A stretch of DNA of 64,000 nt from Nigrospora sphaerica (Eukaryota; Ascomycota; Sordariomycetes; Amphisphaeriales; Apiosporaceae): assembly GCA_018287875.1 (NCBI GenBank), contig JAGVVL010000002.1, positions 3,038,001-3,102,000 on the forward strand, read 5' to 3'. Position 1 is the first letter of the stretch. Each line of letters opens with the position of its first letter. The position numbers were made by a program, and so were the translations under genes. Below are positions 45,109 through 57,011 of this stretch, one piece after another. The notes beneath the pieces are model-generated. The model was not told the DNA's origin. It made no database searches and was given only the letters and a program-made list of their open reading frames with translations.

Positions 45109-45178
45109 GGAGAGAGGGAAAGAGAGAGAGGGAGGGAGGGAGAGGGGCCAACGGAGGAGGAGAGAAAAAGGGGAAGGA
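45109..45178. repeat. Purine-rich tract with G-quadruplex motif
   Basis: A G/A-rich stretch. At 45130-45147 the pattern is G3-A-G3-A-G3-AGA-G4, which satisfies the four-run quadruplex consensus on the plus strand. Confidence 0.75.
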
Positions 45179-47467
45179 CGCTGGCCTAAAGTAGGTAATT
45201 ATATAGGTACAACTTACCTATAGAATGTGTCTTCCTCCTTACCCTACCACCCACATGGTATACTGAGTAGGTACTTCCTATAGATAGACCCCAGAGAGCC
45301 CTTGAACCGCCCCGAAGACCAGGCCATACCCAAGTAACGTGGATTCGCTTCCGCGTCACAGGGGATAGATTGGGTGGACACAAGCAGCACGACTGTGTCG
45401 ACTCGTGCTATGCCCTTCAGGGCCCTTTTACTAATACCCTGGCACCCTGGAAGATTTCCCCGTCTAGGCCGTGTTGGATGGAACCGTCCCCGACGGCTGG
45501 GACACTATCAGCGTTAGCCGAATGGATCTCAGCCTATTGCGGCCCAATCCGCGAGAACTTAGAGAGGGCCAGCAAAATGTGACTGGCAAGCCCGGTCGGA
45601 CTGCGCAGCGCAGTCGTAAAAGAGGGCCGCCCGTCACAGATTCTTCGTTTCTTTTTGGTTTTAGCCCGGCTCTTTTCCTTTTGCTTCCCTGGCCGGGCCC
45701 TGTCGTTCCCATGACCGGCACTCGCTTTTTCGTGAACTACATGACGCGTTCACGCCATGCGCCACAGCAACTGTCGAGCGGCCTGGTGGTGGCGGCCGAC
45801 AACCTACTACGTAGCTCCCCCTCGGCGATGCACCTAAGACGGCTCGGATGGGCCACAGGAACCATCGGGGTCGCGCTTGGGACGGATGGGTGTCATCCAG
45901 TTGGCCATCGTCGGTGGTGGCGGCCAGCAGAACCTTCCAGTTGCCGGCGGCAGTAGTTTTGTCTCTCGTGTACTCTCCCTCTCTTGCGCGCGTTGCGGTC
46001 GTGTGGACAGACGGACGCATATGATGTCAGGGCAGTCAAGCCGGTTGCCACGGTGCATTGCCGACGCCGGCGCTGGAGACCCGGCCGATCGGACTGCGCG
46101 TGCCGGTCAAGACATGAAATATGACAGAAAAGGGCTCCGAGTATGCGTTAGTTAAACTTTGCGAGAGTGCACCAATATGCATCCCTCGCGCGCATTGACA
46201 GGGCGAGCCTTGGGCTGTGAACGAATGACTGGACCCTGGATTCAACACATGTCCGAGTGCATTAAAGTTGGTCGCTGGTCATATCCCATCTCATATGTCA
46301 GGGAATGTCACGCCTGATGGATTTGTCTGTCAGCCCCGTGTGTGTCCCCCCATCCCCCTCCATCTGGCTGCTGTCCGCCCGGAAGGGCTGACAGCGGACA
46401 GGGCCCGACCCCGACCCTCCGGCCGAGGCTTTCGAGCCTCCCCGTCCCATGGGTGCTTGTTCAATGAGATGGACGCGGGTCAAGCTCCAATGAACGGTGC
46501 CCACCAGACTGGGCGACAGCCGCGTCTCTTTGCACGTTCTGATTGCGAGTTATTGCGCACCCGTGCGTGTGGTACTGTAATTTCTCCTCAGGTGTAGCAT
46601 TGACGATGGGGTGGACTGCTTCGCGGAGAATAGGATGGGTTCATGGGAAGCCCCCCCTGCATGCGTCGTGCCCTGCCGGCCAGTGTGTCCAGAATGGCCT
46701 GGATGCGAGGCCAAGTGGTGTAGGCGTGCGCCAGCCGCGGACGGCACCGGCTTCGTGACAAGGCCCAGCAACCCTGGGCTCGGCGCGCGGTGCGAGACTT
46801 CCTGTCGTCTGCGGCACGACTGAATCTCTCCCTGTACGTACCCAGCTGGAGGTCCACAGTGGTAGGCTGCGGCGGCATGAGATGGAGCCATGCCGTCGAT
46901 GCCGTGCGTGAGCGACATCTCATCCCATCCATACCAGGTGGGCATATGGATTTCATTTAGGCCCCACGTACCTGCTCTCCCCGGAACGTTTCCTCTCCGC
47001 TATGAAGACACTAACTAATCGAGGTAAGTACAACGTGCTACTATATGTACCTACCTATCACTACCTGGGCCCCCCTTGACTCCGTGCCTTTTCGAATCCC
47101 TGTCCGAGGAGCCGGAACGGGCTGCCAGCTCGGGCGCCCTGTTCCCTTTTCCACCGCTGTTGTTGCTGCTGCTGCTGCGCGCTGCGCACTCTATGGTACA
47201 GGCCTAGAGGTACTGTAGTAGGTGGGAGTTGTACGCAACCAAATAAAAAAAGGGCGGAATGGCGATGGCTTGCGCCGCTGCGTGCCTGGCTGCGCCGTAA
47301 CATCAATGTAAACCCATCGTCCATCGCACGGGAGGTCACAAGACGAATTTACGGAGCCTGTAGTCACAAGAAGTAACTACTGAGCCGTGCTTGTATGTAA
47401 TGTACTCTTGTACCTCCCACACCACCCCTGTGGACGAACGGACGAGCGCCGCCGACATCCATCCCAT

Positions 47468-47505
47468 GCGCTTGCGCTTGCGCCTGCACCTGCACCTGCG
47501 CCTGC
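47468..47505. repeat. Hexanucleotide array (GCGCTT/GCACCT), about six units
   Basis: Degenerate six-base units alternate GCGCTT, GCGCCT and GCACCT. It lies within the probable upstream region of LTE1. Confidence 0.75.
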
Positions 47506-48229
47506 CCGTCCAGCCCTGCCTTGCTTTTGCATGGCGCGCGATCCCATACCCATCATATCCCGTCCGGACCTTGACTCTGTCGACTTGGCTCATCCCGGCC
47601 GCCCATCCTGGATAGGATACCTCTCTTGTCGGCCTCTTCCACACTCCTTCTGCCACTCACTCACTCACCTGCGACTCGTCCATCCGCTCGCTTGTTTCTT
47701 TTTCCCCCGTTACCACCCCCTCGTTCCCTTTTAGCCCCCCTTCCGCCCCCCGAACCCAGTCGACACCTAACCGTAGAGACGGTCGACTGCGGACACGGCT
47801 CTATTCGCGAACTGGACTCGCCTCGCACGACCTCTCGAGGCAGTAACCACGCGACCAACCGCAGTGCACGTTTGGCGTCGGTCCGAAAATCTACTGCCAA
47901 GGGCCGTCCTTGCAAGTGGTACACACAGACCTTTTCCCCGTACAACACCACAACATCCAAGCCAGCCGTCCGTCTTCCATGGCGTCTTGTACGCGCCTCC
48001 GCTAAGCCCTCCTTGTTTGCCTTCTCCGGCAAACCAACCAACCAGCCTGCCTACCTACTGTAGGCGATCCGTCGCGCAGTTGGGAATTCTACAAATCCGC
48101 ACCGTCGGCTGAGTGGCGCGCCATCAATGCATCGACGCAGAGCCGCCGCGAGAAGCAGACAGCGCTCCGCCGTCACGCTTTAGAAAAAACACCAGTTGCG
48201 CCTGTAAGAGAGTGAAAGCAGTGGGAACC

Positions 48230-51200
48230 ATGGAAATCGCCAGTTCACCGGCGTCGCAACCGCCGATACCGACGCAGAAACCCCGCCAGCTCCTGCGCAG
48301 GGACTTGTCGAATCGCCGCCCGAAAACCCCCAAGCAAGCCGGGGGCAGCCTTCGCGATGGCAAATTTGCTCAGCGGTCGCCGCCGCCCTCGCTAGGCTAC
48401 GGCGCAGACAGATCTGCGCAGCCAAAGATGCAAACATCGTATGCGCACCCCTCGAAGCCGTTGGTCCCAGTGGCCGGGAGACGATCTGGTGGGGACGACG
48501 CCAGGAACCCCAGAGGAAAGAAGGACATCGACGCCACGAAATGGGACATTACACCGGATGGGGGCTCTGCCGGGCGCGAGGGCAGGCAATTCACCGTTGC
48601 CAATGTTGGGAACAATGGCAAGATCTTCCTTCGGTAGGTGAAGGATTACGGTATCCCGCTGGCTGCTTGACGCGCCACCCAGCCTGCTGCACCCCAGAAC
48701 CCACCGTCGTGTCAATCTACTTACACTACATCGCAGACCTAGCGTTCGCCCTGCCCATCAGCGTTATCCTCAGCCTCCCTTTGTCTTTCCAGCAACGCCG
48801 CCGAGTACGGCGGGCTTCGACGCCTTCTCCACGAGTAACGGGGCTGAAGCCGACACCAGTGGATTTCGCAGCAGCATGTGGACTTCCACTCCCTTATCGG
48901 AAGTGCCCTCACCGCCTACTACCCAGTCTGGGGCCTTTGACCGCACGTTTTCTGTCAAATCACGCCAGAGACGCGCCTTGTCAGACTCGACTGTCCAGGA
49001 CGTGAGCGTAGCCAAGGAAACCGACGTCGGTGGGTTTAAAGTTGTTATCTCGAAGCCTCACGACGAGCAGAGGCCACGAACGACCGAGTCCATCAAATAC
49101 GCAGAGGCGCCAGTCCTCCAGATCTCCATTCCTTCCTGGAAACTGGGGACCCCGCGATTTACTCTCCAGGGCACACCCCTGATCAGCGGCTCATCGTATG
49201 CGCCGACCGAGGACTTCCGATCAAGCCGCATCTCACTCGCCAACGGATCGCAGCGAGGCGATCTGAACTCACTTCATCTGGAGAGCCTGAAACCGAGTCC
49301 CGTCATGTTTCCTCACTCCGATCTCCCGTCGCCCATCAAAGTCAGCCCCTCCTCGGCGAGGTTTCCTCCACAACCACCGCGAGCCACCTACCTATCTTCT
49401 CATTTTGTGATAGAGCCGGCCATGTACGATGCTCTGACCTTCAGCCCCGCTCGCGACGACCGTTCCATTGTACGCTACTCACCCACCGGTGCCGTCACAG
49501 CGGCCACGCCACCGCGACTGGTCTCCGAAATCACTTCTCCCTGTTTTCTGGACTACGACCTCCTGTCCGACTTCTTCCTCACCTTTCGCACCTTTCTCGA
49601 CCCCGCCGACCTCTTGCGCATGCTCGTCGCGAGACTGAAATGGGCCATTTCCCGTCCGGACGAGATCGGCATGATTGTGAGGGTGAGGGCCTTTGTTGCC
49701 CTGCGCCATTGGGTTTTGAATTACTTCGTTGACGACTTCATGGCGGACCATCAACTGCGCGTCACCTTCTGCGACCTGATCAACGAGTACGTGGAAGAGC
49801 TGGCCGAGGACAAGCGAAGGAGTACGACCCGACTTCAAATTCTGGCCGAACTCAAGAAGTGCTGGCGGCGCGTCTGCGCCCAGTACTGGGACGGCCCCGG
49901 TTTTGATGGCAACGCAGGCCCCGAGGTTCCCATAACCCCCGGAGGGATTGCCGGACATCGCGACCCGGGCTTGGACCCGGCTTTCTGGGCGACCGATGGG
50001 GACGAGCTAGTTGGGCTCTCTGGTACTGAATTCGCAGCATCCGACTCACGCAACGAATCGGGCTTCGACGGTAACGATACCACCGGCCGCATCGACGCAG
50101 TACTAGCGGGAGGATCGCACCCCAGTGAGAGGGAGGTTACCCCCGAACCGCCGACGGTGCCCAAAAGCTTGGAGAGGCAGACTAGGTCTCCCATGAGTGT
50201 CGCGAGCTTGGATGTGGTATCCTGCTCATTTCCCACCAAAGGATTTCGCATGGGAGAGCCGACGGCAAGTTACGCCCTAGCCGCCCATCCGGTCGATCCG
50301 AGCTCGATACACGTCAACACAGATTTGATAGCAGCGACGCCACGTGCCTTGACTGGCAAGCGTGTCCGCGCCCAGGCCTCCCACAAGCGCAATGTCAGCC
50401 TCTCCGATTCTTTGAGAGAGCATGGGGGCGGAGCAGTAGCGCCGGCGGCCCCGTCGGCAAACGAGAAGGGCTTTTGCAAGAGCTCCGATGCCTCGTTAAC
50501 GCTGCCGTACGCTGGCAGTCTTGTCCGAGGAAACCTCATGCCCCCGGGACAGGCATTGGTCGAAATAGCCTCTCATGAAAGGCTCGGGCGGGAAACAACA
50601 CTCTTTCAGCCGCAGTCGCCCGAGGCCTCGGCAGGAAAAGGCGCTGCTTCGGCCATGTCGGGAGCCGGCATGAAGAAGCTTCTTGGCAGTGTCCGTCGAG
50701 CGTTGAGCACCAGGGGTCAATGTGCTCCGTCTACACAAGGGAATAATTATCTGAGCATATCTCCTATTGGCCCCAGGGGCGTTACAGAGAACCGTATTCC
50801 CGGCACTGCGGTCGTTCCGCAGGCTCGTGCGCCGCGGACCGTGGGGCGCCGGCCGCCAGTTCGAATCGACGTTCTGGCAGCCGGGATTGCAGAAGACTTC
50901 AGAAAAGCTGTGCGGGAAGATAGTGCCGCTGGCACCCCGAACCCCGAAGTTCCGACCAAGCTCATGATGGACAACATCGAATACTCGGCAGCCCACCTCG
51001 ATTCGTCCTTTGATCTGGAACCCAAATTGGAAAGGCGACCTTCTAGTGACGCCGCTATCACGTCAGGGAGCAAGTCAATCGTCATTGTCGATGGCACGCT
51101 ACCACACGATTATCCCTCCATGTCGGGAGCCCTGGGCCCTGTCACAGCCTCTGTCGAAGCCTTCGCAGATAGCCTCGTTCCCATCGGTGCCAATTTGACA

Positions 51201-53708
51201 CCGCCAACCACCCCGCCGGACAAGACGATAGAGGGAAACCCTCGGATGTCGTCCATTGTGCTCGGTACCCTGTCACTACAGCCCATGTCCGTAGCAGAGG
51301 AGCCACTGCCCCCATTCGTGCCCGATCTTGCTACTCTGGGCGGCCGTCGCTCGGAAGGAACGACTCGGCACTCGATTGCTTCCTTTGAGCGGCCGTCGGA
51401 CGATATGGCCCGATTCTCCCACGCACCTCCGCGCGCCAGCTTCTACACCCACAGGCGCCAGCAATCGAGTCGAAGCTTTCGTACCAATCACTCCGTAGCC
51501 CATCGGCGCTGGGCCTCGATCCACAGCACGTTTCCACGGTCGACCATAAAGAGCTTCGATGCTACGACATACACGGAGGGTTCCGTGACCTCGGAAGTCA
51601 TGCCGCCGCCTCTCCGAGTCCTTCGTAGAAGGCCCGGCGGTGATCTCAGAGGCGTGCAGAACGTTGCGGATCTAGATCACCAGCCTCTACGGAGATCACA
51701 CTCAGTAGGCTCGCTCACTACATTCTCTGAGTCGCTCCGGAGTTCTTATCTACACAGTCCGCTCCGGGATTCGAGCGCACGGGTGGACGTTGTTAGCAGC
51801 AACTTTTCACCGCACCGCACCGATCACTTCTCCCTGGGACGAATGGCAGAGAAAGCGCCGCAGCGGCGGATGTCGGTGTTTAGTACCAACTCATCCAAGC
51901 CTGCCATGCGCCCTTCGTTCGAGGCCGAAGCTATTAAGCTGGCCCAAATTCCCGATGACGAGGACGACGGCGGCGTGGAGTCGGCGCTGGCCAAGCTGGA
52001 GGGCAAATTTGAGAGGAGGCTTGCCAGGCGATCGATCAAACCCCTCTCGATTGCTGTGTCTGACATCGCGGAAGGTGACGATGAGTCCCAGGTTGAATCT
52101 GAAGAGCACTTTACCCCCGAAAAGCGCCGCCACCGGCAGCAGCACGTGGTAGACGACGGTGTATCCATGGTGGCACCGTCGGAGTACGCGGGGCCGCGCG
52201 CAGCGCCCAATGTTGCGCCATCGGACGCATCTTTTCTATCAGCCGGATCTGAAGAGTCATACAACTCGACCCCACTGCTGCACCGCGGTCTAACCGACGA
52301 TGGCAAGAGTAGGAACAGTCGGGAGTGGATGAACCACTCCGTACTGCATGTTTCGGACGGCGACCTGACACCTCGTGACGAACGGCTGAGTCTGGCTGGC
52401 CCGCTGTCCCCATCTTACGAGGTTGTTAAGAAAACCGAGAGCATGGATCAGATTGCGCCGGGGGAAACACAGCCTCCGCCAGGTGTCGCTGCGTCGTTTT
52501 TCAACGACGGAAGTGACGAGGATTCGGAACTGTCTTCGGAGCTCTCTATGGAGATGGTCGAAGCGGACGAGTTTGGTCTGAACCCGGCCTACCGTGGTCC
52601 ACGACCTGCCGTGGCTGGGTCCAACCCAGATAATAAGCCGCCGAAGACCAGCACAACGCCCAAGAACAGCATATCTTCGGCTGCCAAATCCACGGCTCCC
52701 CTGGCTCCCCGTTCGCCGGAGACGGCGTTCACGCCGCAGCTCCATGAGCGTCAGCTCTGGCCGCTGAGTTCGGTGAAGCGAATGCCTCCAACCCCAGATA
52801 TGACGCCCAATACGAGCAACCAACGGCAACTCGACTCGCTGGACTATCCTATGGTTGCCAAGGAGTCCCCCGCAAACGCGGCAGGGCCAGACGAGGTGTC
52901 TCTGGCGCAGTTCCCGGCCCACCTCCCCTTCATCCTGGCTTTTGATTCCGAGGTGCTGGCCCAACAATTCACCTTGATCGAAAAGGACGCCCTGAACGAG
53001 GTTGACTGGAAGGAACTGATTGAGATGAGATGGCGCAACTCACATACCAACTCGCGATCCTGGGTCGACTTCCTCCGAAACAGTGATGCTCGCGGCGTTG
53101 AGGTTGTTGTTGCTCGCTTTAACATTATGGTCAAATGGGTTGTTTCAGAAATCGTCCTCACGCAGAACGTTGAAGAGCGCGCCCGCTGCATCATCAAGTT
53201 TCTTCACATCGCGGCGCACTGTCGGCGATATCGCAATTTCGCCACGCTGAGCCAAATTGCTATTGCTCTGACGTCGACTGAAGTGGCGCGATTGTCGAGG
53301 ACGTGGGCGCTGCTGCCTCCGTCGGACATGCAGACGATGCGAGAGGTCGAAAGCCTTGTTTCCCCCACCAAGAACTTTTACAACCTGCGTGCCGAGATGG
53401 AAGGGGGTGCGACGGCGGCCGAGACGGGCTGCATTCCCTTCCTCGGCATCTACACGCACGATATCCTTTTCAACGCGCAGCGTCCGTCGGAGATCGCCAG
53501 CTCTCCCACGACGGCACCTCTTGTCAACTTTGAACGCTGCCGTATTGCTGCGGCCGTAGTGAAGACGCTGCTGCGGCTGCTCGAGGCCAGCACGCTATAC
53601 CATTTCCAGCCCATCGAGGGCATCACAGAACGCTGTCTCTGGATGAGCGCTCTCAGCGATGATGAGATCCGCCGACACTCGGAGGCAATCGAGCCGCCCT
53701 TCGCCTGA
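48230..53708 (+). CDS. LTE1: LTE1-type Ras-family guanine nucleotide exchange factor
   Basis: Exon 1 (48230-48633) starts at an ATG in AACCATGG context. A GTAGGT donor at 48634 and a TCGCAG acceptor ending at 48736 define a 103-bp phase-2 intron. Exon 2 runs 48737-53708, total 1,791 residues. Residues about 383-520 form the RasGEF N-terminal (REM) domain: SPCFLDYDLLSDFFLTFRTF, then RVRAFVALRHWVLNYFVDDF. Residues about 1519-1788 form the CDC25-homology catalytic domain: HLPFILAFDSEVLAQQFTLIE, FNIMVKWVVSEIVLTQN, the conserved NFATLSQIAIALTSTEVARL, and CIPFLGIYTHDILF. The two ends are separated by about 1,000 disordered, Ser-rich residues. This REM-long linker-GEF layout is that of Lte1, which in yeast favours mitotic exit through the Tem1 pathway. 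The linker is expected to carry phosphosites. Confidence 0.92.
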
Positions 53709-55494
53709 AGCAGAGCTACGCGACGGGCATCGCTGTCATGATTCACGATTTTCTCTATTTTACCGGCCGCCACATACACCCTGTACATTTAGGCGCCGTG
53801 CCTCCCAGTTACCATTGCCCGACAGCCTGGATTTCCTTGCTTTTCACGATTCGACGTTACGATAGAATATACAGCCGCCCGCGTCATGGCATCGCAACCC
53901 TCAAGAATCCCCTGTACCAGTATGCAATAATTTGCCCCACCGCTTTCAATCCGACCCCATTCTCTGCTTTCGGCGTCGGATCCCCGAACAACACCCCCCC
54001 GACCACCCTGACGTGCACGCCGAGGACGTTGGCGTGGCACGGCAACGACATGCGACTCGGCTCCATTTCCTATTACCTTTCTTGTAACTAGACTCGCGCT
54101 GCGATGATTTCACATTTCACAGGCAGCATCAGGTGGAGTGCATAGCAATGCGGGGGTGTGACTGAGAGAGCATATGGTGTTGGGCCCCGGCGTTTGACAT
54201 GGAGCTACGGAGTCTGTATGGCATCGACTGCCGAAGAGGCGGCCCGGATGTTGAAGAGACCGGATCCCGCCACGAGATACCCCCTTTAGCTGAGAGAGAA
54301 GAAGAGGAAGATTTGTTCGCCGAGAGAATGGTATGCCACGTAGTCTCAGCGTGGGCTTGCTATGACAAGAACATCAAATAATATAGTGGCAAAAGTAACC
54401 CGGTATTGGTATTTACCTCGGCATACGTCTGACGTCTTTCCTGTTCCTGTTCGATCTTGCTTATGATGACCTATGCATCGCCCCATCCTAGGGGTTTCCC
54501 TTACATCAGGCGATGGCCGACATACCCAGTCCCTTGCGTGCAGCAATCAGCACGCGGAGGGAAGCCCTTCGCGGGTAGACGAAGGGATAGAACGCCCACC
54601 ACGCACGTAAGGCTCGTAGGAACCGGGGCACGGCGCGTACGGGGCGGCGCGTCTCCTACATTGGCCCGACGCCCTTCCGTGACCATATACGTCGGCGGGA
54701 TCGACATTGGGCCCCTTCCCCGTAATCCGGGCGTAACAGGTTTCCCCCCACACCCCCGGGCCTGGCCCTCGCTGGCCGGCGGACGGGACCCTACTCGACG
54801 CGAGAAGACGGCGCCCCGAGGACGCGAGTATTGGGGACGGGGATAAGAAAGGGGGTAACCGAAACCACGGCGGCGGACCCGAGGGAAAATGCGGCTGTGC
54901 CTGTGGATGCTTGGGTACCAACTCCCAAGGAGGGATCGAAGAAAAGGGGGGGGGAGGGCCTCTTGCCAGGGGATGCCATGCTGTGACGAGACCGCGGAGG
55001 CACATCAAGCCATAACCGCATGGCATCCAGGGTGGACAAGGACAGCGCCAGATGGGCAAATCACGACAGTTCGCAAGACCAATGGCACTTGAGGGCAGGG
55101 TGGCGGCATAGTTCAGGAACATTCAGCGTTTTTTTTAATATAGCAACGGCTCCTAGCCGGGTTCTAGGCGGAATAACGATTAAGTCCACTCCTTTGGTCT
55201 GCGACAGGGCATTCCCTCTCCCCAGCCAACGAAAACAACGCACCATCGCCATTACAGCCGATGCGAGTCCACGAATCGACCGGTTGCGAGTATCTTTCCC
55301 TCATTAGTCCGTCCAATTTGACCTAGACCCGAATTCAGACGACCGTCAAATGTGTCGGTATCGCTGGTTGCATGTGGGGCAACCAAAGGTCGTGTTGCGG
55401 CCATGGTGTCAATCCATTACCAGCTGGCTTCCTGTCCATCCTGTCCATCGTGTCCGCTGGTGGTCTGCTCCTGACTGCTGGGGGCGGGCTGGCC
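53709..55494. other. Convergent intergenic region between LTE1 and RPS0
   Basis: It holds the 3' flanks of LTE1 (+) and RPS0 (-). AT-rich stretches near 53830-53940 and 54370-54420 could serve polyadenylation. Multi-frame open stretches at 54450-55120 appear compositional; no gene was seen. Confidence 0.5.
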
Positions 55495-56575
55495 CTACCA
55501 GGTGCCCTCCTTGGCCTCAGTGGCACCCCACTCACCGGCGGGAGCGGCAGTAGCACCACCCCACTCGTCAGTGGCACCGCTCTCCCAGTTGCCGCTCTGG
55601 GCACCGGCGAAACCGGGGGCAGCGGCCTCCCAGTCACCACCCGAGTTGGTGAAGGTGCCGGCGGCAATGGCAGCGGGGCCAACCTCCTCAGCACCGGGGA
55701 GCTTCTCCTCCTCAACCTTCTCCTCGGCCTCAGCCTCGGGGTCGCGGTCTGATGTCACGTTAGTCGGAGCGTAAAAACGCGCAAAGGGTTCCGGGGGGGT
55801 ACATACAGAAGTACAGATCGACCATGACGTCCCAGGCGGTCTCGCGGTTGAAGATGGTGCCGCGGAGGCGGAGGACCTCACGGGCGAGCATCCACCAGAC
55901 GGTACCGATGGCGTGGCGACCCTTGTTGTTGGTGGGGATGGCGCAGTCGACGTACTCGGTGGGCGAGTCCATGTCGCAGAGGGCAATCACGGGAATGTTG
56001 ACGTAGGAAGCCTCGCGGATGGCCTGGGCATCGGTACGGGGGTCGGTGACGATGATGAGGCGGGGCTCCTTGAACGAACGGGTGATGTAGTTGGTGAAGG
56101 AACCGGGGGTGAAGCGACCGGCAATGGCGACAGCGCCAGTGTGCGAGGCGAACTTCAGGACGGCACGCTGACCGTAGGGACGGGCCGAGATGACACAGAT
56201 GTCGGCGGGGTTGTCAATGGCGGCGATGATGCGGGCGGCCTGACCGGAAAATGTCAATATTTTGCCTGTGTGCGCGCGCGCGCTGCGCCGTCCAACCGCG
56301 ACCGGTTTCAACATACCAGAACAATCTTCTCCCAGGTCTTGCCGACGTTGATGATGTTGACACCATCGGCACGGGCCTTGTACTTGTAAGGCTCCATGTG
56401 AACCTGAAGTGTCGCCGCGTTAGCTTCGTTCGCCCTCGCCGCCTCATGCGCAGGCCGGTGCGGGCCACCAACGCACCTGGGCATTCTTGCTGCCGATGTT
56501 GCACTGGGCAGCAATCAGCATCTCCACATCTTGGGAGGTGGCGTTGAAGCACTCGGGCAGGTTGGAGGGGGCCAT
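55495..56575 (-). CDS. RPS0: 40S ribosomal protein S0 (uS2)
   Basis: Four exons: 56477-56575, 56317-56403, 55807-56239 and 55495-55748, separated by introns of 73, 77 and 58 bp. All have GT..AG; CTAAC branch motifs are visible in introns 1 and 3. Splicing gives 290 residues, the usual length for fungal uS2. Exon 1 encodes [20 protein letters not shown] and ends SKNAQ; exon 2 runs [20 protein letters not shown] to KIVL; exon 3 starts [20 protein letters not shown] and contains [15 protein letters not shown] and [15 protein letters not shown]. The splice into exon 4 restores [14 protein letters not shown], and the acidic, Trp-containing tail is typical. Role: small-subunit assembly and structure, needed for 20S pre-rRNA maturation. 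It is head-to-head with the mitochondrial S15 gene. Confidence 0.97.
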
Positions 56576-57011
56576 GGTGACAGCGGTGGGTGGTGTTGCG
56601 GGCGGGAATGCTGTCCTGGCTTGGTCGTGGAGATCGCGTGGTGTAAAGGCACCTTTGGTGTTGAGTCGGAATCGCGACCAAGATATAAATTGTGTGGCCT
56701 AATCGGGCGGGATAAGGGTTTTTTTTTTCTGCTCTGGCCTCCAGCCATGCATCAGCTGGGTGGGGCTAGAGCTGCTGGGGCTGGGAGGCTTAGCGGAAGC
56801 GCCTGCCCCCGACCAGCCCGACTCTCTGTGGCTGGTGTTCCTGGGTAAGTGTGGCTTAACCGCCGACCGGGAACGGGCATGCGCCGCCCCCGGCGCTTGG
56901 CCAATGCCCGCCCGTACGGCAATGCTGCATACAGAATCTAATCAGAAAAGTTGAGCTGCACCGCGAGGGTCCATACCGAACCGGTCACCCGCACGAGCAC
57001 CACCCGCCATC
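56576..57011. promoter_or_regulatory. Shared head-to-head promoter of RPS0 and mitochondrial S15
   Basis: 436 bp separate the two divergent ATGs. For RPS0 a TATA-like ATTTATAT lies at 56690-56683 on the minus strand, about 108 bp from its ATG. A T10 tract (56719-56728), preceded by AAGGG, resembles the poly(dA:dT) elements of ribosomal protein promoters. No obvious TATA was seen on the S15 side. Confidence 0.6.

Larger units (their letters stand above)
39999..48229. other. 8.2-kb gene-free region upstream of LTE1
   Basis: No gene is supported. Long frames at 40550-41485, 42089-42814 and 42838-44061 are shadows or driven by the repeat. The region includes the giant GAA array (43648-44026), a G-rich purine tract (45109-45178), TACCTA-rich clusters (44096-44135, 45185-45290, 47020-47070) and a hexamer array (47468-47505). 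The last 500-800 bp is pyrimidine-rich and probably forms the LTE1 promoter and leader. Confidence 0.5.

Noticed and set aside
54450..55122. Overlapping frames up to 191 codons between LTE1 and RPS0
   Set aside because: Both strands are open simultaneously, the sequences are Pro/Arg/Gly-rich, and no splice or domain evidence exists.
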